Shown here: in pieces, positions 38,749 through 48,929 of the stretch
How positions within the stretch are numbered: position 1 is the stretch's first letter
Layout: each line of letters opens with the position of its first letter
Assembly: GCA_002747455.1 (NCBI GenBank)
Contig: PDPG01000044.1
Span: forward strand, 1 to 64,000
Source: Pseudomonadota bacterium
Lineage (GTDB): Bacteria > Pseudomonadota > Gammaproteobacteria > Thiotrichales > Thiotrichaceae
Direction: 5' to 3'
DNA length: 64,000 bases
Translations under genes and position numbers: made by a program
The notes under the pieces: generated by a model
What the model saw: the letters and a program-made list of their open reading frames with translations, nothing else
Database searches by the model: none
Told to the model about the DNA's origin: nothing

Positions 38749-39630
38749 ATGCAGGATAAAACAAGGGTTCTGATCACAGGGGCGGGTGGGCAGCTTGGTT
38801 ACGAGCTACAGCGAACCGCACCGGCTAATGTGAATGTTATAGCGGCCCACCGCGCTGATCTTGATATTAGCGATGCCAGTGCAGTTAATGCATTTGTTGA
38901 TCAACATCGTCCGAATGCCATTATCAATGCGGCGGCTTATACAGCAGTTGATAAGGCGGAAGATGAGCGTGAGCAGGCGACTGCCATCAATGAGACAGGG
39001 GCGAAAAATTTGGCGTGGGCTGCGCGTGATAAAGGAATAAAGCTGCTGCAAGTGTCCACTGATTTTGTTTTTTCTGGCGAAGCACATTCTCCTATGACAG
39101 TTGATACGGTCTGCCAACCACAAGGCTTTTACGGTGAATCCAAGCTGCAAGGCGAGTTGGCCATCCGTGAAATCTTGGGTGATCAGGCGTGTATCATGCG
39201 TACCGCTTGGCTCTATTCAGCGCATGGCAATAATTTTGTTAAGACGATGCTGCGGTTAATGAGGGAGCGGGATCAACTGGGAGTGATTGCCGATCAGATT
39301 GGTACACCCACTTGGGCACATGGCTTGGCGTTGGCTCTATGGCAAGCACTGAAAGTGAATGCGCTTGGAACCTATCACTGGACAGATGCGGGGGTGGCAA
39401 GTTGGTATGATTTCGCACAAGCCATTATGGAAGAGGGCGTAGCGCTGAGCTTACTGGAGCAGCCGATTGACCTACAGCCCTTAACCACTGCGGACTACCC
39501 AACTCCTGCCAGCCGTCCGGCTTACAGTGTGCTCGACAAAACAACGACATGGCAAGCACTTAACCTCAGTGGTGAACACTGGCGAGTTGCATTGCGTAAA
39601 ATGATGACAGAATTGACCCAGAGAGATTAA
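38749..39630 (+). CDS. rfbD: dTDP-4-dehydrorhamnose reductase
   Basis: 293 aa; 'VLITGAGGQLGYELQRTAP', 'INAAAYTAVDKAE', 'STDFVFSGE', 'YGESKLQGE'. Confidence 0.93.
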   Translation: MQDKTRVLITGAGGQLGYELQRTAPANVNVIAAHRADLDISDASAVNAFVDQHRPNAIINAAAYTAVDKAEDEREQATAINETGAKNLAWAARDKGIKLLQVSTDFVFSGEAHSPMTVDTVCQPQGFYGESKLQGELAIREILGDQACIMRTAWLYSAHGNNFVKTMLRLMRERDQLGVIADQIGTPTWAHGLALALWQALKVNALGTYHWTDAGVASWYDFAQAIMEEGVALSLLEQPIDLQPLTTADYPTPASRPAYSVLDKTTTWQALNLSGEHWRVALRKMMTELTQRD

Positions 39631-39634
39631 ATCT

Positions 39635-40705
39635 ATGAGTAACCTTTTAGTAACAGGCGGCGCCGGTTTTATCGGTGCCAACTTCGTGCATTATTGGCTG
39701 GCAAAATACCCTGAAGATAAAGTGGTGGTGCTGGATGCACTTACTTATGCAGGCAACGAAGCCAGTTTGGATTCGGTTAGAGATAACCAGCAGTTTACAT
39801 TTGTAAAAGGTGATATTGGTGACCAGCCCTTGGTGGAGTCGCTATTGATTGAGCATGACCTTGACACAATCGTGAATTTTGCGGCTGAAAGCCATGTTGA
39901 TCGTTCTATTTCCGGGCCAGACGTATTTATCGAAACCAATATTGTGGGTACACACAATTTGCTAAAAGCGGCACGTAATGTGTGGATAGTGAATGAGAAG
40001 ACAGCTAATCCGAATCATCGTTTCCACCACGTTTCAACTGATGAGGTGTACGGCACACTGGGAGATAATGACCCCGCATTTACCGAAGAACACGGTTATG
40101 CGCCCAACTCACCATATTCGGCAAGTAAGGCTGCCTCAGACCACATTGTGCGCGCTTATCACCATACCTTTGGTTTGAATGTAACCACCAGTAACTGCTC
40201 GAATAATTATGGTCCGTATCAGTTTCCTGAGAAGCTGATTCCGTTATGCCTGAGCAATATTCTGGCTAATAAAGCCCTGCCCATCTATGGAACGGGCAAG
40301 AATATCCGTGACTGGCTGTACGTTGAAGACCATGCACGGGGAATCGACCTGATTCTAAAGCAGGACAAGCTGGGTGAGGTTTACAATATCGGTGGTCATA
40401 ATGAGTGGACGAATATTGATATTGTGAAACTGCTTTGTGAAGTGATGGACAAGCGTTTTGCTGAGTCACCTGAGCTAAGTAAAAAATACCCAAATGCAGC
40501 GCCTGTTAATGGTAAAGCCTCCGCGGATCTGATCACTTATGTTGAAGATCGTGCCGGGCATGACTGGCGTTATGCGATTGATGCGGCTAAAAGCCAGCGC
40601 GAGTTGGGTTATCAGCCTGTTGAGACATTTGAGACGGGTATTGTGAAGACGATTGATTGGTATTTGAATAATCCTGAGTGGTGGCAGCCGTTGTTGAAAG
40701 CGTAA
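39635..40705 (+). CDS. rfbB: dTDP-glucose 4,6-dehydratase
   Basis: 356 aa; 'LVTGGAGFIGANFVHYWL', 'FAAESHVDRSISGPDVFIETNIVGTHNLL', 'YSASKAASDHIVRAYHHTFGL'. Confidence 0.96.
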   Translation: MSNLLVTGGAGFIGANFVHYWLAKYPEDKVVVLDALTYAGNEASLDSVRDNQQFTFVKGDIGDQPLVESLLIEHDLDTIVNFAAESHVDRSISGPDVFIETNIVGTHNLLKAARNVWIVNEKTANPNHRFHHVSTDEVYGTLGDNDPAFTEEHGYAPNSPYSASKAASDHIVRAYHHTFGLNVTTSNCSNNYGPYQFPEKLIPLCLSNILANKALPIYGTGKNIRDWLYVEDHARGIDLILKQDKLGEVYNIGGHNEWTNIDIVKLLCEVMDKRFAESPELSKKYPNAAPVNGKASADLITYVEDRAGHDWRYAIDAAKSQRELGYQPVETFETGIVKTIDWYLNNPEWWQPLLKA

Positions 40706-40716
40706 TTTTTTAGCTG

Positions 40717-40751
40717 AAAAGGCCCGAATAGTGTTTTGTTCGGGCCTTTTT
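40717..40751. terminator. Intrinsic terminator between rfbB and the convergent membrane-protein gene
   Basis: AAAAGGCCCGAA-TAGTGTTTTG-TTCGGGCCTTTTT. Confidence 0.92.
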
Positions 40752-40761
40752 GATCAGATAC

Positions 40762-43700
40762 CTATTTTTTCTTGCGCCCAAACCACCCACGAGATTCACC
40801 TGCTGGCCGCTTCATCCAAAGCCTGCCAACATTAAGTGCCTGCCAGCCCCAGCGGAGCCAGCCAAGTACTGATATGGCTAACCACAGCGCCCATGCCAAC
40901 ATCAATACGCGATAAATCCACAGCGGCACACTGATAAACGAAGGTTGCGATAATGTCGACAGCGCCCGATCCCGATACCAGTTCAGTGAGTAAGCACTTG
41001 AGCCATTCCCCACAATCTGCATTTCCGGTCTTCCCAGCAGGCCATTCGCAACAGCGACTGCCAATACACCAAGGGCAACAAAGGTCAGGCTGACTAAACT
41101 AAGTTGCATCAGGTTAAATTTTATATAGTTAGGTGGCGTTTGGTTATATTTTTCACGGTAGGCAATGGCGACTAGCCAGAGAATCACCAATACCATCAGC
41201 CATGTTTCAGTCTGGCTTAGCCCAATGCCGAGTAGGAACCATTGCCAGCTTTTCAGTGGCGTCAGTTTAGAGGCAGCTAGTGCTACTGATAAAATCGCCA
41301 GCGCCACTAGCACTCCCCAGAACAATATGGCAGGCCCCATCGTTGGACCATTCACCCATAACACCCAGCGGTCTTGCGGCAAATCAATGGAAAAGTTGGC
41401 GTTTACACTGGGTAGGCCAAGGTCCACTTTTGGGAACTGATAGCGAGTGGTTAATACATTCGGTTCACGCCATTCCAATTTTACCGTTTGGCGACCGGGT
41501 TTGAGTGTCAAGCTCAGCGTATTGTTATGGCGTTGAATGCGTTGCGCCTTGCCATCAATGAGTATCGAAGTGATGTCAGCATGTTGAGGGATTTGCACGT
41601 CATGCAATACACCACGACTGCTCAGAATCGTCATACTTAGTGTCACATTATTGGCACGTTTGCCTGTATCAATATGTAGCTGACTATTTAATACAGTAAC
41701 AGTTTGACCAGTCACAGCTTTCGGTTTGCTAATGTCCAGCGTCAGACTTTCGCCCGGCCACGGATACCAGACAGGTATGGTCTGTTGATCCTGGTTTAGA
41801 TAACGATTGACCGGGATGCCACTGCTTTTTAAGTTCCAGATTGGACTGGTCGCAACTCGCCAACTTTCCAGAAATTGCTGGTTGTTGGTGGTGGTTAAGG
41901 TCAGTTGGTTCTGGCTATTGAGTCGGGAAGACCAACGCGCTTGTGTTTGCTGGGCACTTAAATTGATCTTAATCCGGCCATTTTTAATACTGAGCTGTTC
42001 ACTCATTGGTTGCTCACCGGCCAGCAGGGGAATGTTCAGGCTTAACGGGGTATCCAGTGGCGATAAGCGAGTCAGTGTGGTTTCCACCGTCCAGTCCAGA
42101 CCTAGATTCAACTGCCGTTCAATTTTAACAAAGGTTGGCAATGTGCTTTGGGCTTGCTCCTGTCGTGCCTGTGTCTCTTTGCTGAGCACACGGTTTAATT
42201 GCAGTTGTGACTCAGTGCTGCCATTGTCTTTAATGCCTTCCAGCGTCCAGTTGGCACTGTTGCTTTGCCAGGTGACGGAGTGGGGTTTTAGTGGTAAGGG
42301 CAGGGGCATGCTGTTGCGAACAGGCAAAGTACCGCTCAGCATAATGTCGCTCCGGCCTTTTGGCAGGGCAACCCATAGTTGTCGGGATTGGTCACGCTGG
42401 ATCGCCAGTGCCGTTTCACCATTAATTAATATCTGCTGAGGCAGCCATGTGTCTTGACTGCCGGGTAAGGGAATTGCCGTATCAATCATGGCATGTACGC
42501 GCAACCGAGCATTTAATGAGTGATCATTAATGGAGACTTGCATTTGTTCAATCTGGGCGCATTCGGGTAAGCACTCTGGCGCAGCTGTTAGGCGCTGTTG
42601 CAATTCCTGTAGCATGTGCTTGTCAGGAATCGTCTCTGCTTGTGCCGCATCCGGTGTACCTATGAGTGCAGGTAACAAGCACATGGCAATGACTGCGGCT
42701 GTACCACGTTTCAGCCATTGCATTGGGTTCCAGCCAGTGCCTTTATTGAGGCTGAGCAAGCGCCAGGTCATGCCTAACAATAATGCAATGCCGCATAATT
42801 TAATCAGTGAATTCAGCAATGGGTTGATTAACAACAGGGTACTGGTTTCATTGGTTTTAACCGGGCCTGACCAGTTTAAACGGATGCGTTGATCACTGTG
42901 CCAGTGTGGTAATCCGGGGCCTGTTTGAATCATACTGTTCGGGTCAATCGCTTGTATATTTGATTTATATGGTTGCCGGTATGGTTTACGGTTTTTTGGT
43001 TTTACCATCTGCTTCATGGCCCGAGGGGATGACATGACGTATTCTTCCAGCATTTCCTGTTCCATATCAAAGGCTGCTAGCTTATCTGCCTCTTGAGTTT
43101 GAATGGGGTATCCATAGTGGTTTTCTAGCTGTGGATACATGGACTGCTTAATGGTATTGATGGTGTACGGTAACAGGATTAACATCAGTGCTAACAGACT
43201 TGCCCAGCGGTAAAAATTCACGCTGCGTTTAAACCAACTGTCCGGCAGCACTCGCAACAGTGCAATGGCTGCCAGCAAATTTAGCCAGATATAGCGCGGT
43301 GCATTCGGTTCATGCCACGTGAAGACCAGCGTGACTAATGCAAACATGCCCCACAGTGGGGTGTAAAGATAAGCAACAGACAGCGCGATAATTAGCACCA
43401 AAAAGAAGTCCAATAGGCTCCAGTTTTTCACCCAGCTATTGGGTAGGTTATCGGTGCCGCTTGCTGAGAACAAACGCCAACCTGGTGGGAGATGCAGGGT
43501 GGTATCCACTCGTTGCAAGTCATGTTCCCAACCATTGACGGGCGGGGTTGAGCGAGGGCCAGAGTAGCGGCTTTCTGCATCTAGGTTAATGGATTCATGG
43601 CGGATCTCAACACCTTCTTTGCCAGAGTCATCACGGGTGATTAATTGATTTTGTCCGGCAATGCCGACACGGCCCAGCTTGAGTTCGGGAGCTGTGTTCA

Positions 43701-44844
43701 GGCGCGATTGCTGGTGAAGGGTGCCACGCAAGTTGTCTTTGATTGTGTAACCGTTGCCATCGTAGTCCAGCCACATCTCACGGTGCAGGTTCAGCGTGTT
43801 TTGTCCGTTCTGACTGACGCCTCGGTGCATGACCTTTAGTGTGAGGGCTTGCTTGGGGGAGAGTAGATAAGCTGGTAGTGATTTCCACTTTTCAGGGAGA
43901 CGGGTCTGGTTTGGGTCAATGCTGGGTGCGCCGGTGACTTCCGTTTGGCGCATGGTATTGTCAGAGGCAAATACCCACACCTCTTGTTGTGGCCACGGGG
44001 ACCGGCTGCTGGGCAGGGTGAAGACAGTCTGATCAGCCTTGGCGCGACCTGTGACTTCAATCGTCCACTCGCCGGGGCGTAACTGCACCTGAAGCTGGCT
44101 GGCCTGGCCGTTTTTTCCAGCTTCTATGCGTGCAGGCAGTGGGCTATTAATGCGCAATGCAATGAACTGATCCAGCAAAACAGGGGAAAGTGAGACATTC
44201 CTTTGTTTGCCGGAGACGCGCAGCTTAATCGCAGTGGTCACTGTGATCGGGTGCTGGTCATTGATCTTACGAAATACTTGAATATCCAGATTGTCCTCAC
44301 TCACGGCTTCGCTCAGACCCTGTGTCAACCAAAGCTGACCTTCTGCATTGAACTGTGGTTGCTCAATATCCTGACTATTGACCTGTAGTTGAATCAAGCC
44401 AGATTCGGGTGGGACACGTAATGACTTGGGTAATTTGCACCAACGGAATAAGCCGCGAATGGTATGTGTTCCCACATCGAGTTTGACATGCGGCAGGCCA
44501 TTAACGGACTGTACCAGCAGCTCACCCTGCTCAGATTGCACACTCAGCGGCCAGTGTGCTTGATCGCCGGGTAGCCGCACCAGTGTTTCAGCATAAATTT
44601 GCCACTGCTGACTAAACGTCCCTCCGTTTTCACCGAGCTGTAGTTGCAATTGGGACGGCCAGCGACACGTGCGTGATGGATGGTTGTAAGCATACGGGCA
44701 AGTCAGGTCATTTTTATTCTGTAGCACCCAATCGACCCACGGTTTTAGTGGTTCAGGAACTTGATCCGGCTGTAGCGGCGGCGCTGCATAAGTGGACAAA
44801 CTTATCACGATCAAACTCAGTAAAAGATACAGGCGATATGGCAT
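40762..44844 (-). CDS. Large (1360 aa) secreted or inner-membrane protein of unknown function
   Basis: Signal peptide 'MPYRLYLLLSLIVISLSTYA', long beta-rich region, TM cluster mid-protein, second beta-rich region and C-terminal TM cluster; no recognised catalytic motif. Confidence 0.75.
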   Translation of the reverse strand: MPYRLYLLLSLIVISLSTYAAPPLQPDQVPEPLKPWVDWVLQNKNDLTCPYAYNHPSRTCRWPSQLQLQLGENGGTFSQQWQIYAETLVRLPGDQAHWPLSVQSEQGELLVQSVNGLPHVKLDVGTHTIRGLFRWCKLPKSLRVPPESGLIQLQVNSQDIEQPQFNAEGQLWLTQGLSEAVSEDNLDIQVFRKINDQHPITVTTAIKLRVSGKQRNVSLSPVLLDQFIALRINSPLPARIEAGKNGQASQLQVQLRPGEWTIEVTGRAKADQTVFTLPSSRSPWPQQEVWVFASDNTMRQTEVTGAPSIDPNQTRLPEKWKSLPAYLLSPKQALTLKVMHRGVSQNGQNTLNLHREMWLDYDGNGYTIKDNLRGTLHQQSRLNTAPELKLGRVGIAGQNQLITRDDSGKEGVEIRHESINLDAESRYSGPRSTPPVNGWEHDLQRVDTTLHLPPGWRLFSASGTDNLPNSWVKNWSLLDFFLVLIIALSVAYLYTPLWGMFALVTLVFTWHEPNAPRYIWLNLLAAIALLRVLPDSWFKRSVNFYRWASLLALMLILLPYTINTIKQSMYPQLENHYGYPIQTQEADKLAAFDMEQEMLEEYVMSSPRAMKQMVKPKNRKPYRQPYKSNIQAIDPNSMIQTGPGLPHWHSDQRIRLNWSGPVKTNETSTLLLINPLLNSLIKLCGIALLLGMTWRLLSLNKGTGWNPMQWLKRGTAAVIAMCLLPALIGTPDAAQAETIPDKHMLQELQQRLTAAPECLPECAQIEQMQVSINDHSLNARLRVHAMIDTAIPLPGSQDTWLPQQILINGETALAIQRDQSRQLWVALPKGRSDIMLSGTLPVRNSMPLPLPLKPHSVTWQSNSANWTLEGIKDNGSTESQLQLNRVLSKETQARQEQAQSTLPTFVKIERQLNLGLDWTVETTLTRLSPLDTPLSLNIPLLAGEQPMSEQLSIKNGRIKINLSAQQTQARWSSRLNSQNQLTLTTTNNQQFLESWRVATSPIWNLKSSGIPVNRYLNQDQQTIPVWYPWPGESLTLDISKPKAVTGQTVTVLNSQLHIDTGKRANNVTLSMTILSSRGVLHDVQIPQHADITSILIDGKAQRIQRHNNTLSLTLKPGRQTVKLEWREPNVLTTRYQFPKVDLGLPSVNANFSIDLPQDRWVLWVNGPTMGPAILFWGVLVALAILSVALAASKLTPLKSWQWFLLGIGLSQTETWLMVLVILWLVAIAYREKYNQTPPNYIKFNLMQLSLVSLTFVALGVLAVAVANGLLGRPEMQIVGNGSSAYSLNWYRDRALSTLSQPSFISVPLWIYRVLMLAWALWLAISVLGWLRWGWQALNVGRLWMKRPAGESRGWFGRKKK

Positions 44845-44950
44845 AACTGACTCATTTAATTTTTTTAGTTGATGGGATAAGTCTATGCCAAATTATTTGT
44901 GGCGTGAGAAGTTTTTTTGATTTTCGGATTGTTTGTTTATTGTTTATTGT

Positions 44951-45769
44951 TTAATCTTGGTGGCTGGGTGTGGCGGCCAGTTTTTTCAGCACTTCCGCAA
45001 CGGCTCGCAATGCAAAGCTGGCGGTTACGGTGGTGCAAGAGCCTAAGCCACCGGCACAGCTAAGTGACGAGCCGGACTCGGCGGGTTTGTCAAAACTAAA
45101 TGAGCCGTCTTTCAGCGCATAGCGCTGTGCCTCCAGAGAATACACCGCTGGCACACTAAAGCGTTTTTTGGGGTCGCGACTCAGCCCATATTCCTGACGT
45201 AGTAGTTTGCGGGTTTTGGATAACAGGGGGTCTTGCTGGGTCTGGCTAAGGTCCCCCAGTGTGATTTTAGCCGGATCAATTTGACCACCCGCGCCACCGA
45301 CAGTAATAACCTTGATTTTATGACGTTTACAATGGCTGATGAGCGCAGCTTTTACCCGTGAGCTGTCAATACAATCCATGACAAAGTCCATCGAGCGGGT
45401 GAGCAGTTCAGCGACATTTTCAATGCTTATAAAGTCGTCAATAATATGAATCCGGCAATCGGGATTAATGTCAGTAATCCTTTCTGCCAATACGGCTGTT
45501 TTATCGTTGCCTAGCGTGGAGGACATGGCAGGGAGCTGCCGGTTGATATTGGACTCGGCAACCACATCCAGATCAATCATGGTGATTTCACCGATGCCAC
45601 TGCGGGCTAACGACTCCACAGCCCACGAGCCGACTCCACCCACGCCGATGACACACACATGGCTGTTGGTAAATCGCTCAAGTCCGTGGGTTCCGTAAAG
45701 CTTGGCGATCCCACCAAAACGGCGCTCCAAATGGGTTGCTTGTGCCATGTGCCAGTTCTCAATCGCCAA
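44951..45769 (-). CDS. tcdA: tRNA t6A37 dehydratase TcdA (CsdL); alternative start at 45748
   Basis: 272 aa; E1-like 'VCVIGVGGVGSWAVESLARSGIGEITMIDLDVVAESNINRQLPAM', 'FVMDCIDSSRVKAALISHC', 'GSCTTVTASFALRAVAEVLKKL'. Confidence 0.94.
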   Translation of the reverse strand: MAIENWHMAQATHLERRFGGIAKLYGTHGLERFTNSHVCVIGVGGVGSWAVESLARSGIGEITMIDLDVVAESNINRQLPAMSSTLGNDKTAVLAERITDINPDCRIHIIDDFISIENVAELLTRSMDFVMDCIDSSRVKAALISHCKRHKIKVITVGGAGGQIDPAKITLGDLSQTQQDPLLSKTRKLLRQEYGLSRDPKKRFSVPAVYSLEAQRYALKDGSFSFDKPAESGSSLSCAGGLGSCTTVTASFALRAVAEVLKKLAATPSHQD

Positions 45770-45986
45770 AACCGCAAATTATTTTTAAAAATCTTGCAGA
45801 TATCAATATAATTTCTTAGCAATCGTCAGTTGTTTTTGGTTAGAATACCCCGTTTTCCGAACTGGACGGATTGCCTGAGCCTTTAAAACCAATTCATTTT
45901 GTTGGTGGCATTGGGTACAGATGTTGAGATAAGTACAGACATCACCAGAAATTTTTTTACGCCTGACAATATTTTAGAGTACAGAC

Positions 45987-48074
45987 ATGAAAGACCTAAC
46001 GAGTTACCGCAACATTGGTATTTTTGCCCATGTTGATGCGGGTAAGACAACCACGACAGAACGTATCCTTAGTCTGACCGGTAAGATCCATAAGATCGGA
46101 GAGGTTCACGACGGTGAAGCAACCACAGACTTCATGGAGCAGGAAGCGGAGCGTGGTATCACCATCCAGTCTGCTGCGGTAAGTTGTGAGTGGAATAAGC
46201 ATCGCTTAAACATCATTGATACCCCTGGGCACGTTGACTTTACGGTAGAGGTTTACCGCTCTTTGAAGGTACTTGATGGTGGTGTTGGTGTGTTCTGTGG
46301 CTCTGGCGGTGTTGAGCCGCAGTCCGAGACCAACTGGCGTTATGCCAACGAGTCAGAAGTTGCACGTGTTATTTTCGTCAACAAGCTGGATCGTCTGGGT
46401 GCTGACTTCTTCCGCGTGGTCAAGCAGGTTGAAGATGTACTGGCGGCGCGTCCGTTGGTTATGGTACTGCCCATTGGTCGTGAAGAAGACTTCACAGGTG
46501 TGGTTGACCTACTAACACGTAAGGCGTGGGTGTGGGATAGTTCCGGCGATCCTCTGAAGTACACGATTGAAGACGTACCTGCGGATATGCAAGAGCAGGT
46601 GGAAGAATACCGCGAAGTGCTGATTGAAACAGCACTGGAGCAGGATGATGACCTGATGGAAGCGTATCTGGAAGATGGTACTGAGCCTTCATTGGAGCAA
46701 ATTAAAGCGTGTATCCGTAAGGGTACGATCGCGCTGGACTTCTTCCCGACTTACTGTGGTTCTGCGTTCAAAAACAAAGGTGTTCAGTTAGTGCTGGATG
46801 CAGTTGTTGACTACCTGCCAAACCCTGTTGAAGTAGACCCTCAGCCTGAAGTGGATGCGGAAGGTAATGAGACGGGTGAATTCGCAGTTGTTGATCCTGA
46901 ACGTCCATTACGCGCATTGGCATTCAAAATCATGGATGATCGTTATGGCGCATTGACCTTTATCCGTGTGTATTCCGGTAAACTGGAAAAGGGCATGACG
47001 ATTCTCAACAGCTTTACGGGTAAGACCGAGCGTGTGGGTCGCATCGTAGAGATGTCAGCGGATGACCGTATTGAGCTGAATTCCGCACAGGCCGGTGATA
47101 TCGTTGCGATTCTGGGTATGAAGAATGTGCAGACTGGTCACACCTTATGTGATCCCAAGCACCCTGCCACGCTGGAGCCAATGGTGTTCCCTGAGCCAGT
47201 AATCTCCATTGCTGTTGCGCCTAAAGACAAGGCTGGTGCTGAGAAGATGGGTATTGCGATCAGTAAGATGGTTGCCGAAGATCCTACCTTCCAGGTTGAG
47301 ACTGACGAAGATTCTGGCGAGACTATCCTGAAGGGGATGGGTGAGCTGCACCTGGATATCAAGATTGATATCATGAAGCGTACTTATGGTGTTGATGTGG
47401 TTGTGGGTAAGCCTCAGGTGGCCTACCGTGAAACCATTACACAGCGCTGTGAAGACAGCTACACGCATAAGAAGCAGTCTGGTGGTTCTGGTCAGTTTGG
47501 TAAGATTGATTACATTATCGAGCCGAATGAGCCGGGCGAAGGCTTCTCGTTCGAGTCAGTGGTCACAGGTGGTAACGTGCCACGTGAATACTGGCCTGCG
47601 GTTGAGAAAGGCTTCCAGATGAGCATGGAAAAAGGTGTGCTGGCTGGCTTCCCGACATTGGATGTGAAAGTCACCTTGGTGGATGGTGCATACCACGCGG
47701 TTGACTCCTCGGCTTTGGCATTTGAGATTGCCGCGAAGGGTGCCTATCGTCAGTCTATTCCCAAGGCAGGTCCTCAGTTGATTGAGCCAATCATGGCGGT
47801 TGATGTGTTCACGCCAGATGATAACGTCGGTGATGTTATTGGTGACCTTAACCGTCGTCGCGGGATGATCAAGTCTCAGGAATCTGGTGCAACAGGTGTA
47901 CGCATTAAGGCGGAGGCACCGTTGAGTGAGATGTTTGGTTACATCGGTGACTTGCGTACAATGACTTCAGGTCGTGGTCAGTTCTCAATGGAGTTTGCTA
48001 ACTACGCACCATGTCCTGCAAATGTTGCGGAAGTTGTTATCAAAGAGACCAAGGAGCGTGAAGCAGCGAAGTAA
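45987..48074 (+). CDS. Elongation factor G, EF-G2-type paralogue
   Basis: 695 aa; '[20 protein letters not shown]', '[12 protein letters not shown]', '[11 protein letters not shown]'; located outside a str operon (no rpsL/rpsG/tuf nearby). Confidence 0.93.
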   Translation: MKDLTSYRNIGIFAHVDAGKTTTTERILSLTGKIHKIGEVHDGEATTDFMEQEAERGITIQSAAVSCEWNKHRLNIIDTPGHVDFTVEVYRSLKVLDGGVGVFCGSGGVEPQSETNWRYANESEVARVIFVNKLDRLGADFFRVVKQVEDVLAARPLVMVLPIGREEDFTGVVDLLTRKAWVWDSSGDPLKYTIEDVPADMQEQVEEYREVLIETALEQDDDLMEAYLEDGTEPSLEQIKACIRKGTIALDFFPTYCGSAFKNKGVQLVLDAVVDYLPNPVEVDPQPEVDAEGNETGEFAVVDPERPLRALAFKIMDDRYGALTFIRVYSGKLEKGMTILNSFTGKTERVGRIVEMSADDRIELNSAQAGDIVAILGMKNVQTGHTLCDPKHPATLEPMVFPEPVISIAVAPKDKAGAEKMGIAISKMVAEDPTFQVETDEDSGETILKGMGELHLDIKIDIMKRTYGVDVVVGKPQVAYRETITQRCEDSYTHKKQSGGSGQFGKIDYIIEPNEPGEGFSFESVVTGGNVPREYWPAVEKGFQMSMEKGVLAGFPTLDVKVTLVDGAYHAVDSSALAFEIAAKGAYRQSIPKAGPQLIEPIMAVDVFTPDDNVGDVIGDLNRRRGMIKSQESGATGVRIKAEAPLSEMFGYIGDLRTMTSGRGQFSMEFANYAPCPANVAEVVIKETKEREAAK

Positions 48075-48109
48075 TTATTTGTTACTTGTTGCTTCTGCTT
48101 GATAAGATT

Positions 48110-48141
48110 GGCCGGTGAATTTATTCCCGGCCATTTTTTTA
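48110..48141 (+). terminator. Intrinsic terminator downstream of the EF-G gene
   Basis: TGGCCGG-TGAATTTATTC-CCGGCCA-TTTTTTT. Confidence 0.88.
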
Positions 48142-48175
48142 GCTAGGATGCCATGAAGTGTAATAGGGGGATGAA

Positions 48176-48856
48176 ATGAGTGGAGCCGTAAAGTTAGCAC
48201 CAAGTTGGTTGAATGTTATTGGCCATGAGTTTGATCAGGATTATATGCAGCGCCTGCGTGAGTTTCTGATCGCAGAAAAGGCCGCCGGTAAAACGATTTT
48301 GCCACACAGCTCCCTGTGGTTTAATGCACTGAACTCAACGCCATTTGATCAAGTGAAAGTTGTTATTCTGGGACAAGATCCGTATCCCACCCCCGGCCAC
48401 GCGCATGGCTTATGCTTCTCAGCCATGCCGGAGGTGAAGCCACTGCCCAAATCACTGATTAACATCAACAAGGAACTGCTGGACGATTTGGGTGTTAATA
48501 ATTCTCATACCGCATATTTGCAGCCCTGGGCAGAGCAGGGGGTATTATTGCTCAATGCGGTATTAACGGTTCAGGCGGGTCACTCGAACTCGCATCAAGG
48601 AAAAGGCTGGGAGCAATTTACTGATGCCATTGTGCACGCGTTGAATGAACGGGCAGAATCCATCGTATTTATATTATGGGGAAGCTACGCGCAAAAGAAA
48701 GCCGCATTTATTGATGCTGGAAAGCATTATGTTATTAAATCGGCACATCCTTCGCCGTTGTCAGCACATCGTGGTTTTTTTGGCAGTAAACCTTTTTCAA
48801 AAACTAATGCATATTTAGAAAAAATGGGTAAAACACCCATTAACTGGCAGCTATAA
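48176..48856 (+). CDS. ung: Uracil-DNA glycosylase
   Basis: 226 aa; 'VVILGQDPYPTPGHAHGLCFS', 'LLLNAVLTVQAGHSNSHQGKGWEQFTD', 'HPSPLSAHRGFFG'. Confidence 0.97.
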   Translation: MSGAVKLAPSWLNVIGHEFDQDYMQRLREFLIAEKAAGKTILPHSSLWFNALNSTPFDQVKVVILGQDPYPTPGHAHGLCFSAMPEVKPLPKSLININKELLDDLGVNNSHTAYLQPWAEQGVLLLNAVLTVQAGHSNSHQGKGWEQFTDAIVHALNERAESIVFILWGSYAQKKAAFIDAGKHYVIKSAHPSPLSAHRGFFGSKPFSKTNAYLEKMGKTPINWQL

Positions 48857-48929
48857 AGTAGCCTGAGCCTGCTGCATACATTGGCGAATATGTTAGAGCG
48901 GCACAGCGAATCCTAATTGAGAATATGAC

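Noticed and set aside
38749-40705. O-antigen or capsule island suggested by rfbD-rfbB
   Set aside because: Only two dTDP-rhamnose genes are present, flanked by housekeeping genes (trmJ, tcdA); no glycosyltransferases or polymerase in the window.
41807-42439. 210-aa plus-strand ORF
   Set aside because: Antisense shadow of the 1360-aa minus-strand gene; composition and lack of RBS do not support coding.
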